This document shows positions 41,081-49,057 of a stretch of DNA of 50,376 bases, one piece after another. The translations under genes were made by a program, and so were the position numbers. Within the stretch, counting starts at the first letter, position 1, and every line of letters begins with the position of its first letter. The notes beneath the pieces are model-generated. The model had not been told where the DNA came from. It made no database searches and was given only the letters and a program-made list of their open reading frames with translations. Source of the stretch: Deltaproteobacteria bacterium (GTDB lineage Bacteria > Desulfobacterota > Binatia > UTPRO1); NCBI GenBank assembly GCA_029262315.1, contig JAJCZP010000145.1:1-50376 (forward strand). Reading direction: 5' to 3'.

Positions 41081-43657
41081 TTGTTCCGTCTTCTTCGCCA
41101 GGTCAGTGTTCCCCAGCTCCGTGCCAGCTGGGGCCGGACGGCGCTCGTCGTAAGCGGCGTGGCGACCGGGGTCGCGCTCATCGTCGCCATCAACATCATC
41201 AACACGAGCGTGCTCGTGAATTTTCGCCGGACGATCGAGCTGATCGCGGGACCTGCGGCCCTGGAGGTAACGCTCGGCGTCGGCGAGGTAGGCTTTCCGG
41301 AAAGTACGATCGCGGTCGTGCAAGAGGATCCCGACGTCGTGGCCGCGGTGCCGCTCGTGCGCGGAACGATCGCACTCGCGCGTGATCCTTCCGACACGCT
41401 GCAGCTCTTCGGCGCCGATTTCATGGCCGAGCGTGACTTGGAACGTTACAGCGTTCGCACGGCGACGACGCGGCGCGACCTCCTGCGCACGATGGAGAAC
41501 CCACGCTCGGTATTGGTGACGACGAGCTTCGCCAGTGCGGCCGGTGTCGATGTCGGCGATCCTGTTGATTTCTCCGTTCCGGATGGCGTGGTCGCGTTGA
41601 CGATCGGTGGCCTCCTCGAGCCCGAGGGCCTGGCGGCGGCGCTGGGAGGCCAGCTTGCGGTGATGGATCTCCCGGCCGCCCAGATCCTTCTCGGGAAGGT
41701 CGATCTCATCGATCAGATCGACATCGTCCTACGGCAGGACGCCGACGTCGCGGCGGTGCGGACACGGCTCGAGAAGACGCTACCAAGTGTGCTGCGCGTG
41801 GTTCGCCCGGTGCAGCGGGGTCGACAGTACGAGGGGGTGCTCGCGTCGTTCCAGGCGATGTTGACGGGGCTCAGTACCCTCTGCCTCGTCACGGGGCTCT
41901 TCATTATCTTCAATACGACGTCGACGGCCGCGATCCAGCGCGGCACGTCGATGGGTCGATTGCGGTTGATCGGTGCCGAGCCCGCACGGCTGTTCCGGCT
42001 GCTGATGATCGAAGCCCTGGTGCTCGGGTGTGTGGGGGCGCTCTGCGGGATCGCCATCGGAGTTCCGCTGGCGTGGTTGTTGTCGGGGACGATCACGGAT
42101 TCGATGGGAGTCATTTTCCAACTCGATTTTTCGATGGAGCACCTCGCGCTCCAGCCCGGGCAGCCGGTGCTGATCGGCATCGTGGGAGTGCTGGTCTCGT
42201 TGTTTGCCTCGTATTTCGCGGCGCGGCGTCTGGCACAGCTCGACCCGTTGGACGCCGCGCGGGCGAGCCTGCCGGTGTACCTGGATACGCAGCGTCCGCG
42301 TCCGTTGCTGCGCTGGTGGCTCGTGCTCCTTGGCTGCAGCGCCGTTGCGTTCTTCCTGGAAGATCATCTGAAATCGATTGCGTGGGGGAACTTCGGCTCG
42401 ACCCTGTGGAACGCCTCGGTCATCGTCGTGGCGATACCCCTCGTTCAGCGACTGTCCGGGCCGCTGTCGCGATTGCTGCCACACTGGTTCGGTGCGGGCG
42501 GTAGCGTTGCGGCCGGTAGCATGTTTCGCGCCACCGCGCGCACCGGCGTGACCGTCGCGGCCATCGGTCTCGCGGTGGCCGTTGCCATCTTGCTCTCTTC
42601 GCTCGTGCTCAGTTGCCGGGAGTCGTTGCGCAGCTACTTTGGGGGCTTTCTCGCGGCGGACCTCGTTGTGAGCGCGGTTTCGACGGAGGGAGGGTGGCTC
42701 GAGACCCCGTTGCCCGATCGTGTTGGGGCGGAACTCACGGAGATCGATGGCATCTTGAGCGTGGCCCTTGGGCGTATCGTGAGCGGGCAGCCCTATGGCG
42801 AGCATCGCATTGGCCTGCTCGGACTCGACGACGCTTCTTTCGCGCCCGAGCGTGCGCCGGCCGGGTGGTACCGCGAGGGGAGCGCCGAGCAGGCGGGTCG
42901 GGTGATTCGCGCTGGCGAGGGCGCGTCGGTCTCGGTCAGTCTTTCCGACCGCTTCGATCTCCACGTGGGCGATTCCGTCGAGCTCGAGAGCCCCACGGGT
43001 ATCGTCATCCTGCCGATCGTCGGGGTCGTTCCCGACTACGTTTCGGACCGTGGAAGCGTGATCCTGAGTCGCCGTCTCCTGGTCGAGCGGTGGGAGGACA
43101 GGACGATCAATCGGGCGCACGTGATGCTCGAGCCAGGCGCGAGCCTGGAAACCGTTCGGAGCGAGATCACGCAGCGCTTAGGCGACCGCTACCGGCTGAA
43201 GGTCCTCGCCCTCAGCGAGTTGCTCGACTACCACACTGCTCTCATCGATCGCGCCTTCGCGCCGATGAACTCTGTGCAACTCCTGATCATCATTGTGACG
43301 ATTGCCGGTATCTTCGACCTGTTGCTGGCCCGGATCCTCGAGCGCCGACGCGAATTGGCCCTCTGGCGCGTCATCGGGGCCGACGACGGGGCCGTCCGGC
43401 GCTCGCTGGTGGTCGAGTCGGGGACGATCGGGGCGATCGGGACGGTGCTTGGAATCGCGGTAGGGGGGGTGACCGCCTGGATCTGGATCGGCGTTCACTT
43501 TCGCCAGCTCCTTGGCTACTATGTGGAGTATCATTTCGCCTTTGGAGCGACCCTCTGGTACGTCGTCCTCGTCCTCGTGACGACCATGCTGGCGGGATAT
43601 GCTGCGGCCGCGCAGGCGACCAGGCAATCGGTGCTCCAGGGCATCCAGACGGAGTAG
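41081..43657 (+). CDS. FtsX-like ABC transporter permease (MacB/YbbP type)
   Basis: 858 residues. The start appears to be TTG 41081, as no in-frame ATG or GTG lies between the ATPase stop and helix 1. There is a helix near 20-40, a MacB-like extracytoplasmic domain to about 250, a first FtsX block of three helices (about 260-380) with FNTTSTAAIQRGTSMGRLRLIGA, more helices near 410 and 490, a second soluble domain, and a second FtsX block at the end with ARILERRRELALWRVIGADD. The ten-helix, two-domain layout matches YbbP-type permeases, which extract or move lipids or peptides rather than pump solutes. Confidence 0.9.
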   Translation: MFRLLRQVSVPQLRASWGRTALVVSGVATGVALIVAINIINTSVLVNFRRTIELIAGPAALEVTLGVGEVGFPESTIAVVQEDPDVVAAVPLVRGTIALARDPSDTLQLFGADFMAERDLERYSVRTATTRRDLLRTMENPRSVLVTTSFASAAGVDVGDPVDFSVPDGVVALTIGGLLEPEGLAAALGGQLAVMDLPAAQILLGKVDLIDQIDIVLRQDADVAAVRTRLEKTLPSVLRVVRPVQRGRQYEGVLASFQAMLTGLSTLCLVTGLFIIFNTTSTAAIQRGTSMGRLRLIGAEPARLFRLLMIEALVLGCVGALCGIAIGVPLAWLLSGTITDSMGVIFQLDFSMEHLALQPGQPVLIGIVGVLVSLFASYFAARRLAQLDPLDAARASLPVYLDTQRPRPLLRWWLVLLGCSAVAFFLEDHLKSIAWGNFGSTLWNASVIVVAIPLVQRLSGPLSRLLPHWFGAGGSVAAGSMFRATARTGVTVAAIGLAVAVAILLSSLVLSCRESLRSYFGGFLAADLVVSAVSTEGGWLETPLPDRVGAELTEIDGILSVALGRIVSGQPYGEHRIGLLGLDDASFAPERAPAGWYREGSAEQAGRVIRAGEGASVSVSLSDRFDLHVGDSVELESPTGIVILPIVGVVPDYVSDRGSVILSRRLLVERWEDRTINRAHVMLEPGASLETVRSEITQRLGDRYRLKVLALSELLDYHTALIDRAFAPMNSVQLLIIIVTIAGIFDLLLARILERRRELALWRVIGADDGAVRRSLVVESGTIGAIGTVLGIAVGGVTAWIWIGVHFRQLLGYYVEYHFAFGATLWYVVLVLVTTMLAGYAAAAQATRQSVLQGIQTE

Positions 43658-43673
43658 CAGTGAGACCCCCCAG

Positions 43674-44744
43674 ATGATTGGCATCCGCATAGCGGGAACG
43701 GGCGTGCACTTGCCTGGGGCCCCGATCGTCAACGACCGCCTGCGCGCGGCGTTGCGGCGCGACCCGGATGGATTGAGCGAGGACATGCAGGAGCGCATCC
43801 TCGCTGAGACGGGAATCACGACCCGGCACGCGGCGTTCGATCTCGACGATCCAACCGAGCGGGCGTCGAACGCGGCGATGGCCACCGCGGCGGGCCGCCA
43901 GGCGCTGGCGGCGGCCGGCTGGGAGCCGGACGATGTCGAGATGTTGGTCGTCACGACCGTCATTCCCGATCATCTGATGCCACCGACCAGCACCATCGTG
44001 CAGGAAGCACTTGGCATCGCGCGGTGTACCGAGCTCGAGATTTCGGCGAACTGTACGGCGCCGACCAAGGGGCTCATGGTGGCGGCGAGCCAACTCCAAC
44101 TCGGCAACTGCGAGCGGGCCCTGGTTTGCTTCTCGCAGTCGGTCGCGTTTCTCGGCATGCCGCCCTGGACGAATCCAGCGGAGATGACCGCAGATCAGGG
44201 ACATTTGCGCTGGGTGCTGTCCGATGGCGCTGCCGCGCTTGCGCTCGAGCGTGGTTGGCCCGACATCGACCTCCGTATCCGCCTCGACTCGACCGGCCCT
44301 GGTAAGCGGTCGGGGATGTCACTTCCGCTCGGTGCGGCGACGCCGGATCTCCGCGCCGCGCTCGCCCGGGGCCAGCAGCACGTGACGCAGGAGATGCGCT
44401 ACGTACTGAAGGAGGGGGTGCGATCAACGATCGAGGGCCTTGGACGGATGTTTCGGGAGTTCGAGCTCGATCCTGCGACGATAGATCACTTTATTCCGTC
44501 GGTGTCGTCGCTGCAGTTGGAGCGCCGCCTGCAGCCCATGTTTGCCGAGAGACTCGGCATCCCCGAGGCGGCGTGGCGTACGAACTTCACGCGCGTTGGC
44601 TACGTCGGGAGTGTGGCGGTACCAATCGTGCTCGACGAGTTGGCGCGTGCGGGGCGGCTTCGGCCCGGCGATCGCATCGTCACCGTGGCAGAAGAGTCGA
44701 GCAAGTGGATGTTCGCGGGCACGACGTTTCGCTGGAATCCGTAG
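43674..44744 (+). CDS. KAS III-like (FabH-family) thiolase-fold enzyme with altered active site
   Basis: 356 residues from ATG 43674, 16 bp after the permease. The fold markers are IAGTGVHLPG (6-15), TGITTRH (46-52), the nucleophile Cys127 (ISANCTAPTKGL), and His272 (DHFIPSVSS). The usual third residue, Asn in GNTSAAS, is Tyr310 in VGYVGSVAVP. FabH needs Cys-His-Asn for decarboxylative condensation, so this enzyme may be an acyltransferase, an esterase-like or another non-decarboxylating member. Its place in a PadR-ABC-FtsX operon suggests modification of a transported lipid or metabolite. Confidence 0.88.
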   Translation: MIGIRIAGTGVHLPGAPIVNDRLRAALRRDPDGLSEDMQERILAETGITTRHAAFDLDDPTERASNAAMATAAGRQALAAAGWEPDDVEMLVVTTVIPDHLMPPTSTIVQEALGIARCTELEISANCTAPTKGLMVAASQLQLGNCERALVCFSQSVAFLGMPPWTNPAEMTADQGHLRWVLSDGAAALALERGWPDIDLRIRLDSTGPGKRSGMSLPLGAATPDLRAALARGQQHVTQEMRYVLKEGVRSTIEGLGRMFREFELDPATIDHFIPSVSSLQLERRLQPMFAERLGIPEAAWRTNFTRVGYVGSVAVPIVLDELARAGRLRPGDRIVTVAEESSKWMFAGTTFRWNP

Positions 44745-44771
44745 CGCCGCCACCCGGAGGGGACGCGTTTG

Positions 44772-45560
44772 TCAGTCGCCTCTCGCCATTCCCCAGATGA
44801 GGATACGTTTGAAGGGGAAGAAGTGCGGTCGGGACGGGCCGAGGCGCTCGACGAGCGCTGTCCGATAACGTTGACGGAACTCGTCGAAGACCGTTGGATC
44901 GAGACGGCGCTCGTAGGCTGTGAGGAGCGTTCCCTCTACCCAGCGTGCGACGTCGGTAGCCTCCGCGAGCCAGTGTCCGTAGACCTCGAGCCGGACCCGC
45001 TGCTCCCGGTAGCCCAGCCGCGCCAGTAGTGCGGCATACGCTTCGGGCACGAGGACCCTTGCGGCCGCGTGCTCATAGCCGCCAAGGGCGTCGCGGAAGG
45101 GGGGTGCGCGGGCGATCTCGGTGGCGACGGTGTGCGAGGCGTGATCGTAGTTGGCGGGTACCTGCACCGCGAGTTGTCCCGCGGGCGCCAGCGCCTTCGT
45201 CAGTCGTGTGAGCAGCGCCTCGTGGTGCTGGTCGACCCATTGTAGCGCGGCATTCGAGAAGATCAGATCGTAGGTCTCGGCGGGCGTCCACGTTTCGACA
45301 TTCTGGTGCTGGAAATGGAGGCCAGGGGTGGTGAGGCGTGCACTCTTGGCAAGCATGGACTCCGAGCTGTCGATGCCCAGCGTGGTCTCGGCCTGGAGCG
45401 TTCGGTGGAGGTACCGCGTGAGTTGTCCCGTCCCGCAGCCGAGATCGAGGACGCGCATCGCCGGCCGGCGACGGATCTCCGCGACAAGGTCGAAGAAGGG
45501 AGCGCTACGCTCACTGCGAAAGCGGTCGTAGCGATCAGGGTTCCAAGCGTCGTCGGTCAT
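44772..45560 (-). CDS. tam: Trans-aconitate 2-methyltransferase
   Basis: 262 residues, the family length. It opens with the Tam-type W-N-P-D-R-Y-D-R-F-R-S-E-R segment (6-18), then PFFDLVAEI, SAM motif I LDLGCGTGQLTRYL (38-51), LGIDSSESML (61-70), and FSNAALQWVDQH, a hallmark of Tam proteins. It methylates trans-aconitate, a spontaneous citric-acid-cycle by-product. The ATG at 45560 lies 14 nt from a 20-bp hairpin and has no clear Shine-Dalgarno, so translation may be poor or the start may differ. It is convergent with the KAS III-like gene. Confidence 0.88.
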   Translation of the reverse strand: MTDDAWNPDRYDRFRSERSAPFFDLVAEIRRRPAMRVLDLGCGTGQLTRYLHRTLQAETTLGIDSSESMLAKSARLTTPGLHFQHQNVETWTPAETYDLIFSNAALQWVDQHHEALLTRLTKALAPAGQLAVQVPANYDHASHTVATEIARAPPFRDALGGYEHAAARVLVPEAYAALLARLGYREQRVRLEVYGHWLAEATDVARWVEGTLLTAYERRLDPTVFDEFRQRYRTALVERLGPSRPHFFPFKRILIWGMARGD

Positions 45561-45574
45561 GGGATCATGCCCTG

Positions 45575-45619
45575 ACGCGAAAGGGGGGAACCGCGTCCTG
45601 CGGTTCCCCCCTTTCGCGT
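45575..45619 (-). terminator. 20-bp perfect hairpin between the DUF1302 gene and tam
   Basis: Arms 45575-45594 and 45600-45619 are perfectly complementary over 20 bp around a 5-nt loop, with a run of six G/C and flanking AAA/TTT. It lies downstream of the DUF1302 stop and right before tam. The A/T triplets make it an asymmetric but effective-looking terminator in either direction. Confidence 0.8.
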
Positions 45620-45632
45620 GGTGCGATGCAAC

Positions 45633-45670
45633 CGGACAGGCGCCCCGCGTCCGTGCGTGGCGCCTGTCCG
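45633..45670 (-). terminator. Second hairpin directly after the DUF1302 stop
   Basis: CGGACAGGCGCC (45633-45644) and GGCGCCTGTCCG (45659-45670) pair perfectly over 12 bp around a 14-nt loop. On the minus strand it begins 4 nt after the DUF1302 stop codon, followed 13 nt later by the 20-bp hairpin, giving a double terminator. Confidence 0.75.
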
Positions 45671-45674
45671 TGGC

Positions 45675-47447
45675 TCAGAACTGATAGGTCAGCCGGATCG
45701 CGGTCTCCGAGCGGCCGCGTTGCGAGCCGAGGAGCCAGGGGTCGAAGACACCCTTCTGGACGTCGGATTGGCCGGGGATGAAGATCCGCTCGCTGATGTC
45801 GACGATGAAATTCGGCGACACCACCCATTGCAGGTTGAAGAACGGATACAGACTGTGGCTGTTGATCGGGTCGTAGATGATCCCGCCGAGTGGGACGACG
45901 GAGCCTCCCTTGTAGAACGTGAACGCCACCAACGTGATCAGCATCTCCCAGCTACGGACGTCGTCGCGGAAGTTGCCGTTGCCGTTCGGGTCGGTACAGG
46001 GGGTGGAGTTGTCGCTGCCGCAGAACGGCCGCCCCCGGATACCCGCCGTCGGCAGGTCGGTCGCGCTGACCAGGGTATCCTCGTTGTTCATGATGTGGTG
46101 GATGAACCACTGGCCCGTGATGAAGAAGGTGGTCTTCTTGTTGAGCGACCGGATCCAGGTGGGGCGGTCGAAGGCGATCATGCCCTTCCAGTAGTCCTTG
46201 CGGGTCGTCCCTGGGAGCAAGGGCGCGAACGTCGTCGTCTTGTCGCGGTCGAGCATTGGGATGCCGAAGTCGTAGACGGTTTCCATCCGGAAGATCGTCT
46301 GCGTCCAGTTGCCCTCGAAGTAGTTGGCCGAAAGACCGATCGTGTGGATGTAGGGCGTGATGTACTCGACGGGTAGCGTGCCGCGTGAGACCAGCTGCTG
46401 GGTGAGAATCTGACCCGGGATGTCGTCCGCGATGCCGCGCACGGGAGCGAACGGCGTGCCGTCGTCGCCCGACCAGCGCTGGTAGAAGTAGTGGATGCCG
46501 ATCTGCAGCCCGTTCTGGAACATGCCGGATGCGCGTACGCCCACTTGGCTGTTCTCGATCGGATTTCTCGAGTAATCGCCCTGATTGAAGAGCTTGCTCT
46601 TGTGGAGTCGCTCGATGCCGGTGAACGGAGCGAAGAACGCGCCGTCCTCACGATTGGTGAGCGGGTTCGGGATGCGCAGGCCCCAGGGGCGCGGGAGAAA
46701 ACCCACCTTGACGGGTCGCCAGTCGCCCGGGTTCCAGTACGCTTCGGCAAACACGTTCGACATGTTCCCGATGCTGCCGATGTCCCACAGGCCCTTCACC
46801 ATCCAGAGGGGAATGCGGAGATCGTCCCACCCGAACGACGGCGGCGGAATCTCCATGATGTAGTGCCAGGTGGTGTCGAGCGGGTTGGCGCGGTCGAGCA
46901 TGCGGAAGTTGTCGGCCTCGCCCCAGATGATCTGCTGCTTTCCAAGGCGCAGGCTGAGCGGAATGTCTTTGAACTTCAGGTCGACGTAGAGCTCACGGAG
47001 GACGTTCTCGAACTTGAGGGCGTCGCGCGTGTCATTGTCGAGGTCGCCGAGATCGCGCTTGCCGATGCGGCTCGGCTTCCGGCCCCGGAAATCGCGCTCA
47101 CGTAGCGTCGGCTGGATATCGTAGATGCTGTCGTAGACGCCCCGGTACAGCAGGAAGAGCTTGGAACTCTTGATGAAGGGGAGTTCGAAGCGCTCCATCA
47201 GCTTCCCCTTCTCGAACCAGTCCCAGTCGACCCGGAACCGCATCGTGTTCCGTTGCTGAATGAAGTGGAACTCGTCGATGTCCGGGTTTCTGACGATGTT
47301 CTGAGACTGCAGATTCCCGGAGAGTTCGAGCGGGCCGTATTTCATGGTCGCGTGAGCGACGCCCGATCCGAGAAGTAGTAACGTGAAGGCGCATGCGACC
47401 GTCTGTTGCCAGCGCGGCATCTGCCGCCGACCAGTGTTGCCCGTCAT
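45675..47447 (-). CDS. DUF1302 outer-membrane-type protein
   Basis: 590 residues with AGGAGG before the ATG. A signal peptide ends near VAHA at 33. Many amphipathic, aromatic-rich strands follow, and the DUF1302 core is clear: RELYVDLKFKDIPLSLRLGKQQIIWGEADNFRM-type text around residues 165-200, followed by DRANPLDTTWHYIM. The last strand ends in aromatic Phe (TYQF), as outer-membrane barrels do. DUF1302 proteins often pair with DUF1329 proteins and are implicated in handling hydrophobic compounds at the outer membrane; transport direction is unknown. The DUF1329 gene here is about 19 kb away. Confidence 0.88.
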   Translation of the reverse strand: MTGNTGRRQMPRWQQTVACAFTLLLLGSGVAHATMKYGPLELSGNLQSQNIVRNPDIDEFHFIQQRNTMRFRVDWDWFEKGKLMERFELPFIKSSKLFLLYRGVYDSIYDIQPTLRERDFRGRKPSRIGKRDLGDLDNDTRDALKFENVLRELYVDLKFKDIPLSLRLGKQQIIWGEADNFRMLDRANPLDTTWHYIMEIPPPSFGWDDLRIPLWMVKGLWDIGSIGNMSNVFAEAYWNPGDWRPVKVGFLPRPWGLRIPNPLTNREDGAFFAPFTGIERLHKSKLFNQGDYSRNPIENSQVGVRASGMFQNGLQIGIHYFYQRWSGDDGTPFAPVRGIADDIPGQILTQQLVSRGTLPVEYITPYIHTIGLSANYFEGNWTQTIFRMETVYDFGIPMLDRDKTTTFAPLLPGTTRKDYWKGMIAFDRPTWIRSLNKKTTFFITGQWFIHHIMNNEDTLVSATDLPTAGIRGRPFCGSDNSTPCTDPNGNGNFRDDVRSWEMLITLVAFTFYKGGSVVPLGGIIYDPINSHSLYPFFNLQWVVSPNFIVDISERIFIPGQSDVQKGVFDPWLLGSQRGRSETAIRLTYQF

Positions 47448-47469
47448 AACCCCTCCTAAGTTCTGCGTG

Positions 47470-47525
47470 CCTCCGCCCCCGCGACGCGAGGGCGGAGGAG
47501 GGGCACGCCGGTAAGCGTGTCCCTC
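47470..47525 (-). promoter_or_regulatory. Two overlapping alternative stem-loops before the DUF1302 gene
   Basis: CCTCCGCCC/GGGCGGAGG (47470-47498, 9 bp) and GAGGGGCACGC/GCGTGTCCCTC (47498-47525, 11 bp with one G-U) share base 47498 and compete at their bases. On the minus strand they lie between the lipoprotein stop and the DUF1302 ribosome-binding site, so they may act as an attenuator, a terminator or a processing site. Confidence 0.5.
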
Positions 47526-47558
47526 CTCACCTGAGAATTGAACAGACCGTTACATGTG

Positions 47559-48743
47559 TTAGCGCGGCGTCCGTACGCTCCGGCCCCTGAGTTGTACGAG
47601 GCCTGGTCCGGGAAGTCCCGCCGTGGTGTTGATGGCGGCGGCCCGGGTTGATGGGACGCAAAAGAAGGACACGAGCGTGCCTTCTTCACCGGGCACGGCG
47701 CACTCTCCCGTGGCCGAGATGTTGTTCCCAAAGCACGGGCGGTTCTTTGCAATGCAGTTGCCCGAGCCGGGGAAGGTGTCTTCGCAATCCTCAGACCCCA
47801 ACTCAAGACGACAGGAGCGGAATCGCTCGTTTGCGCACAGCCCGTCCGGGTCGTTCGCCAGGCATTCGCCGTTGGTGCAGATGCCGTCGATGCAGGCATT
47901 CGGCTGGATCTGGTTCGGGCAGTAGCAGGTCCCCGGGGGGAAGAACGACGAGGCGCAGTCGATGCTCGAATCGACGGAGATCGATCCCGTCGTCGCTGGC
48001 GAGAGATTGATCTCGAGTTCGCCGACGCTGCTGCCGCTTGGCGGACAATCGAGCGAGGTGTCGCCGAAGTTTGGATCGCTCGCGCCCGCGTCGCATGCCG
48101 CCCCATCGTTGTCGCCACCGTCGCAGGTGCCGTTTTTGACGCCGTCGTTGAATTCGTCGTCCCCGGCGCAGATCGGGCAGGGCTTCGCGATGTCTTGCAC
48201 CAGGAAGACCTGCGACTCGAGAAGCACGTCGGTCGTGCCGCAGCCATCCGCGCAGGTGTAGGTGCCGCTTACGGCCTCGCGGAAGACGTTGAGGACGCAG
48301 ACCGGGACGCCGCCCGACGAGAGCGGCAACGGCGCGCCAAAGAGCTCGTCGACGAGTGAGGAGCCATCGACCTCGCAGGTCTCTCCATCGGCGCAGTTGA
48401 GGTCGACCGTGACCGATACTTCAGAGGGGGTTTCGTTGTCGTGCGCAATGCCGGTCCAGCCGGTGTCGAGATCGCCGCCCGCGCCGCTGATGACCGTGAG
48501 CTGACTGTCCGCGGCGCAGGTGGGGTCGCCACCGCCACCGTCGTCGGTGGGTGTCGGGACGGGATCGGACGGTGTCTGGGTCGCTTCGACGATCGGCGTT
48601 GTCGTTGGAACCGGGGTGACGGTCCGCGCGGGTGTCGGATCGACGGATCCCCCATCGTCGTTGTCGTCGTTGTCCGAGCCACATCCGCCCATGGCCAACC
48701 CCGCAACGAGCGTGAGCGCCACCAACCAGTTGCCTCTTGTCAT
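47559..48743 (-). CDS. Cys-rich lipoprotein of unknown function
   Basis: 394 residues with AAGGAG before the ATG. The lipobox LAMGGC puts the lipid on Cys21. Next come an Asp-rich spacer (SDNDDNDDGG) and a Thr/Pro-rich linker to about 65. The rest holds more than 20 Cys, many in paired spacing (PCPICAGDDEFNDG, CYCPNQIQPNACIDGICTNGECL), which suggests a disulfide-stabilised surface domain, fitting the VKOR-DsbA pathway. The C-terminus is basic. I do not recognise a function. It is upstream of the DUF1302 gene (111 bp) on the same strand and may be cotranscribed. Confidence 0.75.
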   Translation of the reverse strand: MTRGNWLVALTLVAGLAMGGCGSDNDDNDDGGSVDPTPARTVTPVPTTTPIVEATQTPSDPVPTPTDDGGGGDPTCAADSQLTVISGAGGDLDTGWTGIAHDNETPSEVSVTVDLNCADGETCEVDGSSLVDELFGAPLPLSSGGVPVCVLNVFREAVSGTYTCADGCGTTDVLLESQVFLVQDIAKPCPICAGDDEFNDGVKNGTCDGGDNDGAACDAGASDPNFGDTSLDCPPSGSSVGELEINLSPATTGSISVDSSIDCASSFFPPGTCYCPNQIQPNACIDGICTNGECLANDPDGLCANERFRSCRLELGSEDCEDTFPGSGNCIAKNRPCFGNNISATGECAVPGEEGTLVSFFCVPSTRAAAINTTAGLPGPGLVQLRGRSVRTPR

Positions 48744-49057
48744 CGTACGATCTCCTTCTGAATCTGACCCGCGTAGATGGTGCTTCGGGTCAGTAGCAAA
48801 TGCCCGTTTTTCCTGTCAAGGAACGGGCGGTTTCCCCCCTCGAGTATCGGTCGCGCACATTGCGTGGCGCAACTCGCAGGCGGGAACACTATTCCGCTGC
48901 GGAATGACACAGCCCGGCAATCTTTCAATTTCCGACCGCGTGTGCTTTGACAGACCGATTCGTAATGTGGACCCGTAGCCGGTTGGTAGAGAGGCGGAGG
49001 GCGCGAGTGGGCGCACTCCCGAGGGGAGTTCGGGCCTTGGGGCCAACGAGGTCGTTC
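48744..49057. promoter_or_regulatory. Divergent regulatory gap between lipoprotein and glycosyltransferase
   Basis: This 314-bp gene-free stretch holds a minus-strand promoter candidate for the lipoprotein: TTGACA (48819-48814) with TACTGA (48795-48790) 18 bp away. An inverted repeat GCCCGTT/AACGGGC (48802-48808 and 48822-48828) brackets the -35 box. A perfect dyad ATTCCGC/GCGGAAT (48891-48905) sits mid-gap. An ACTCCC/GGGAGT hairpin (49015-49029) precedes the glycosyltransferase. TTGACA on the plus strand at 48947 has no usable -10. Confidence 0.5.

Noticed and set aside
41780-43120. Minus-strand frame opposite the FtsX permease
   Set aside because: It is a shadow of a strongly supported permease frame; its composition is Arg/Gln/His-rich with no domain.
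48947-48952. Consensus TTGACA on the plus strand before the glycosyltransferase
   Set aside because: The 15-19 bp window downstream is GC-rich with no -10-like hexamer.
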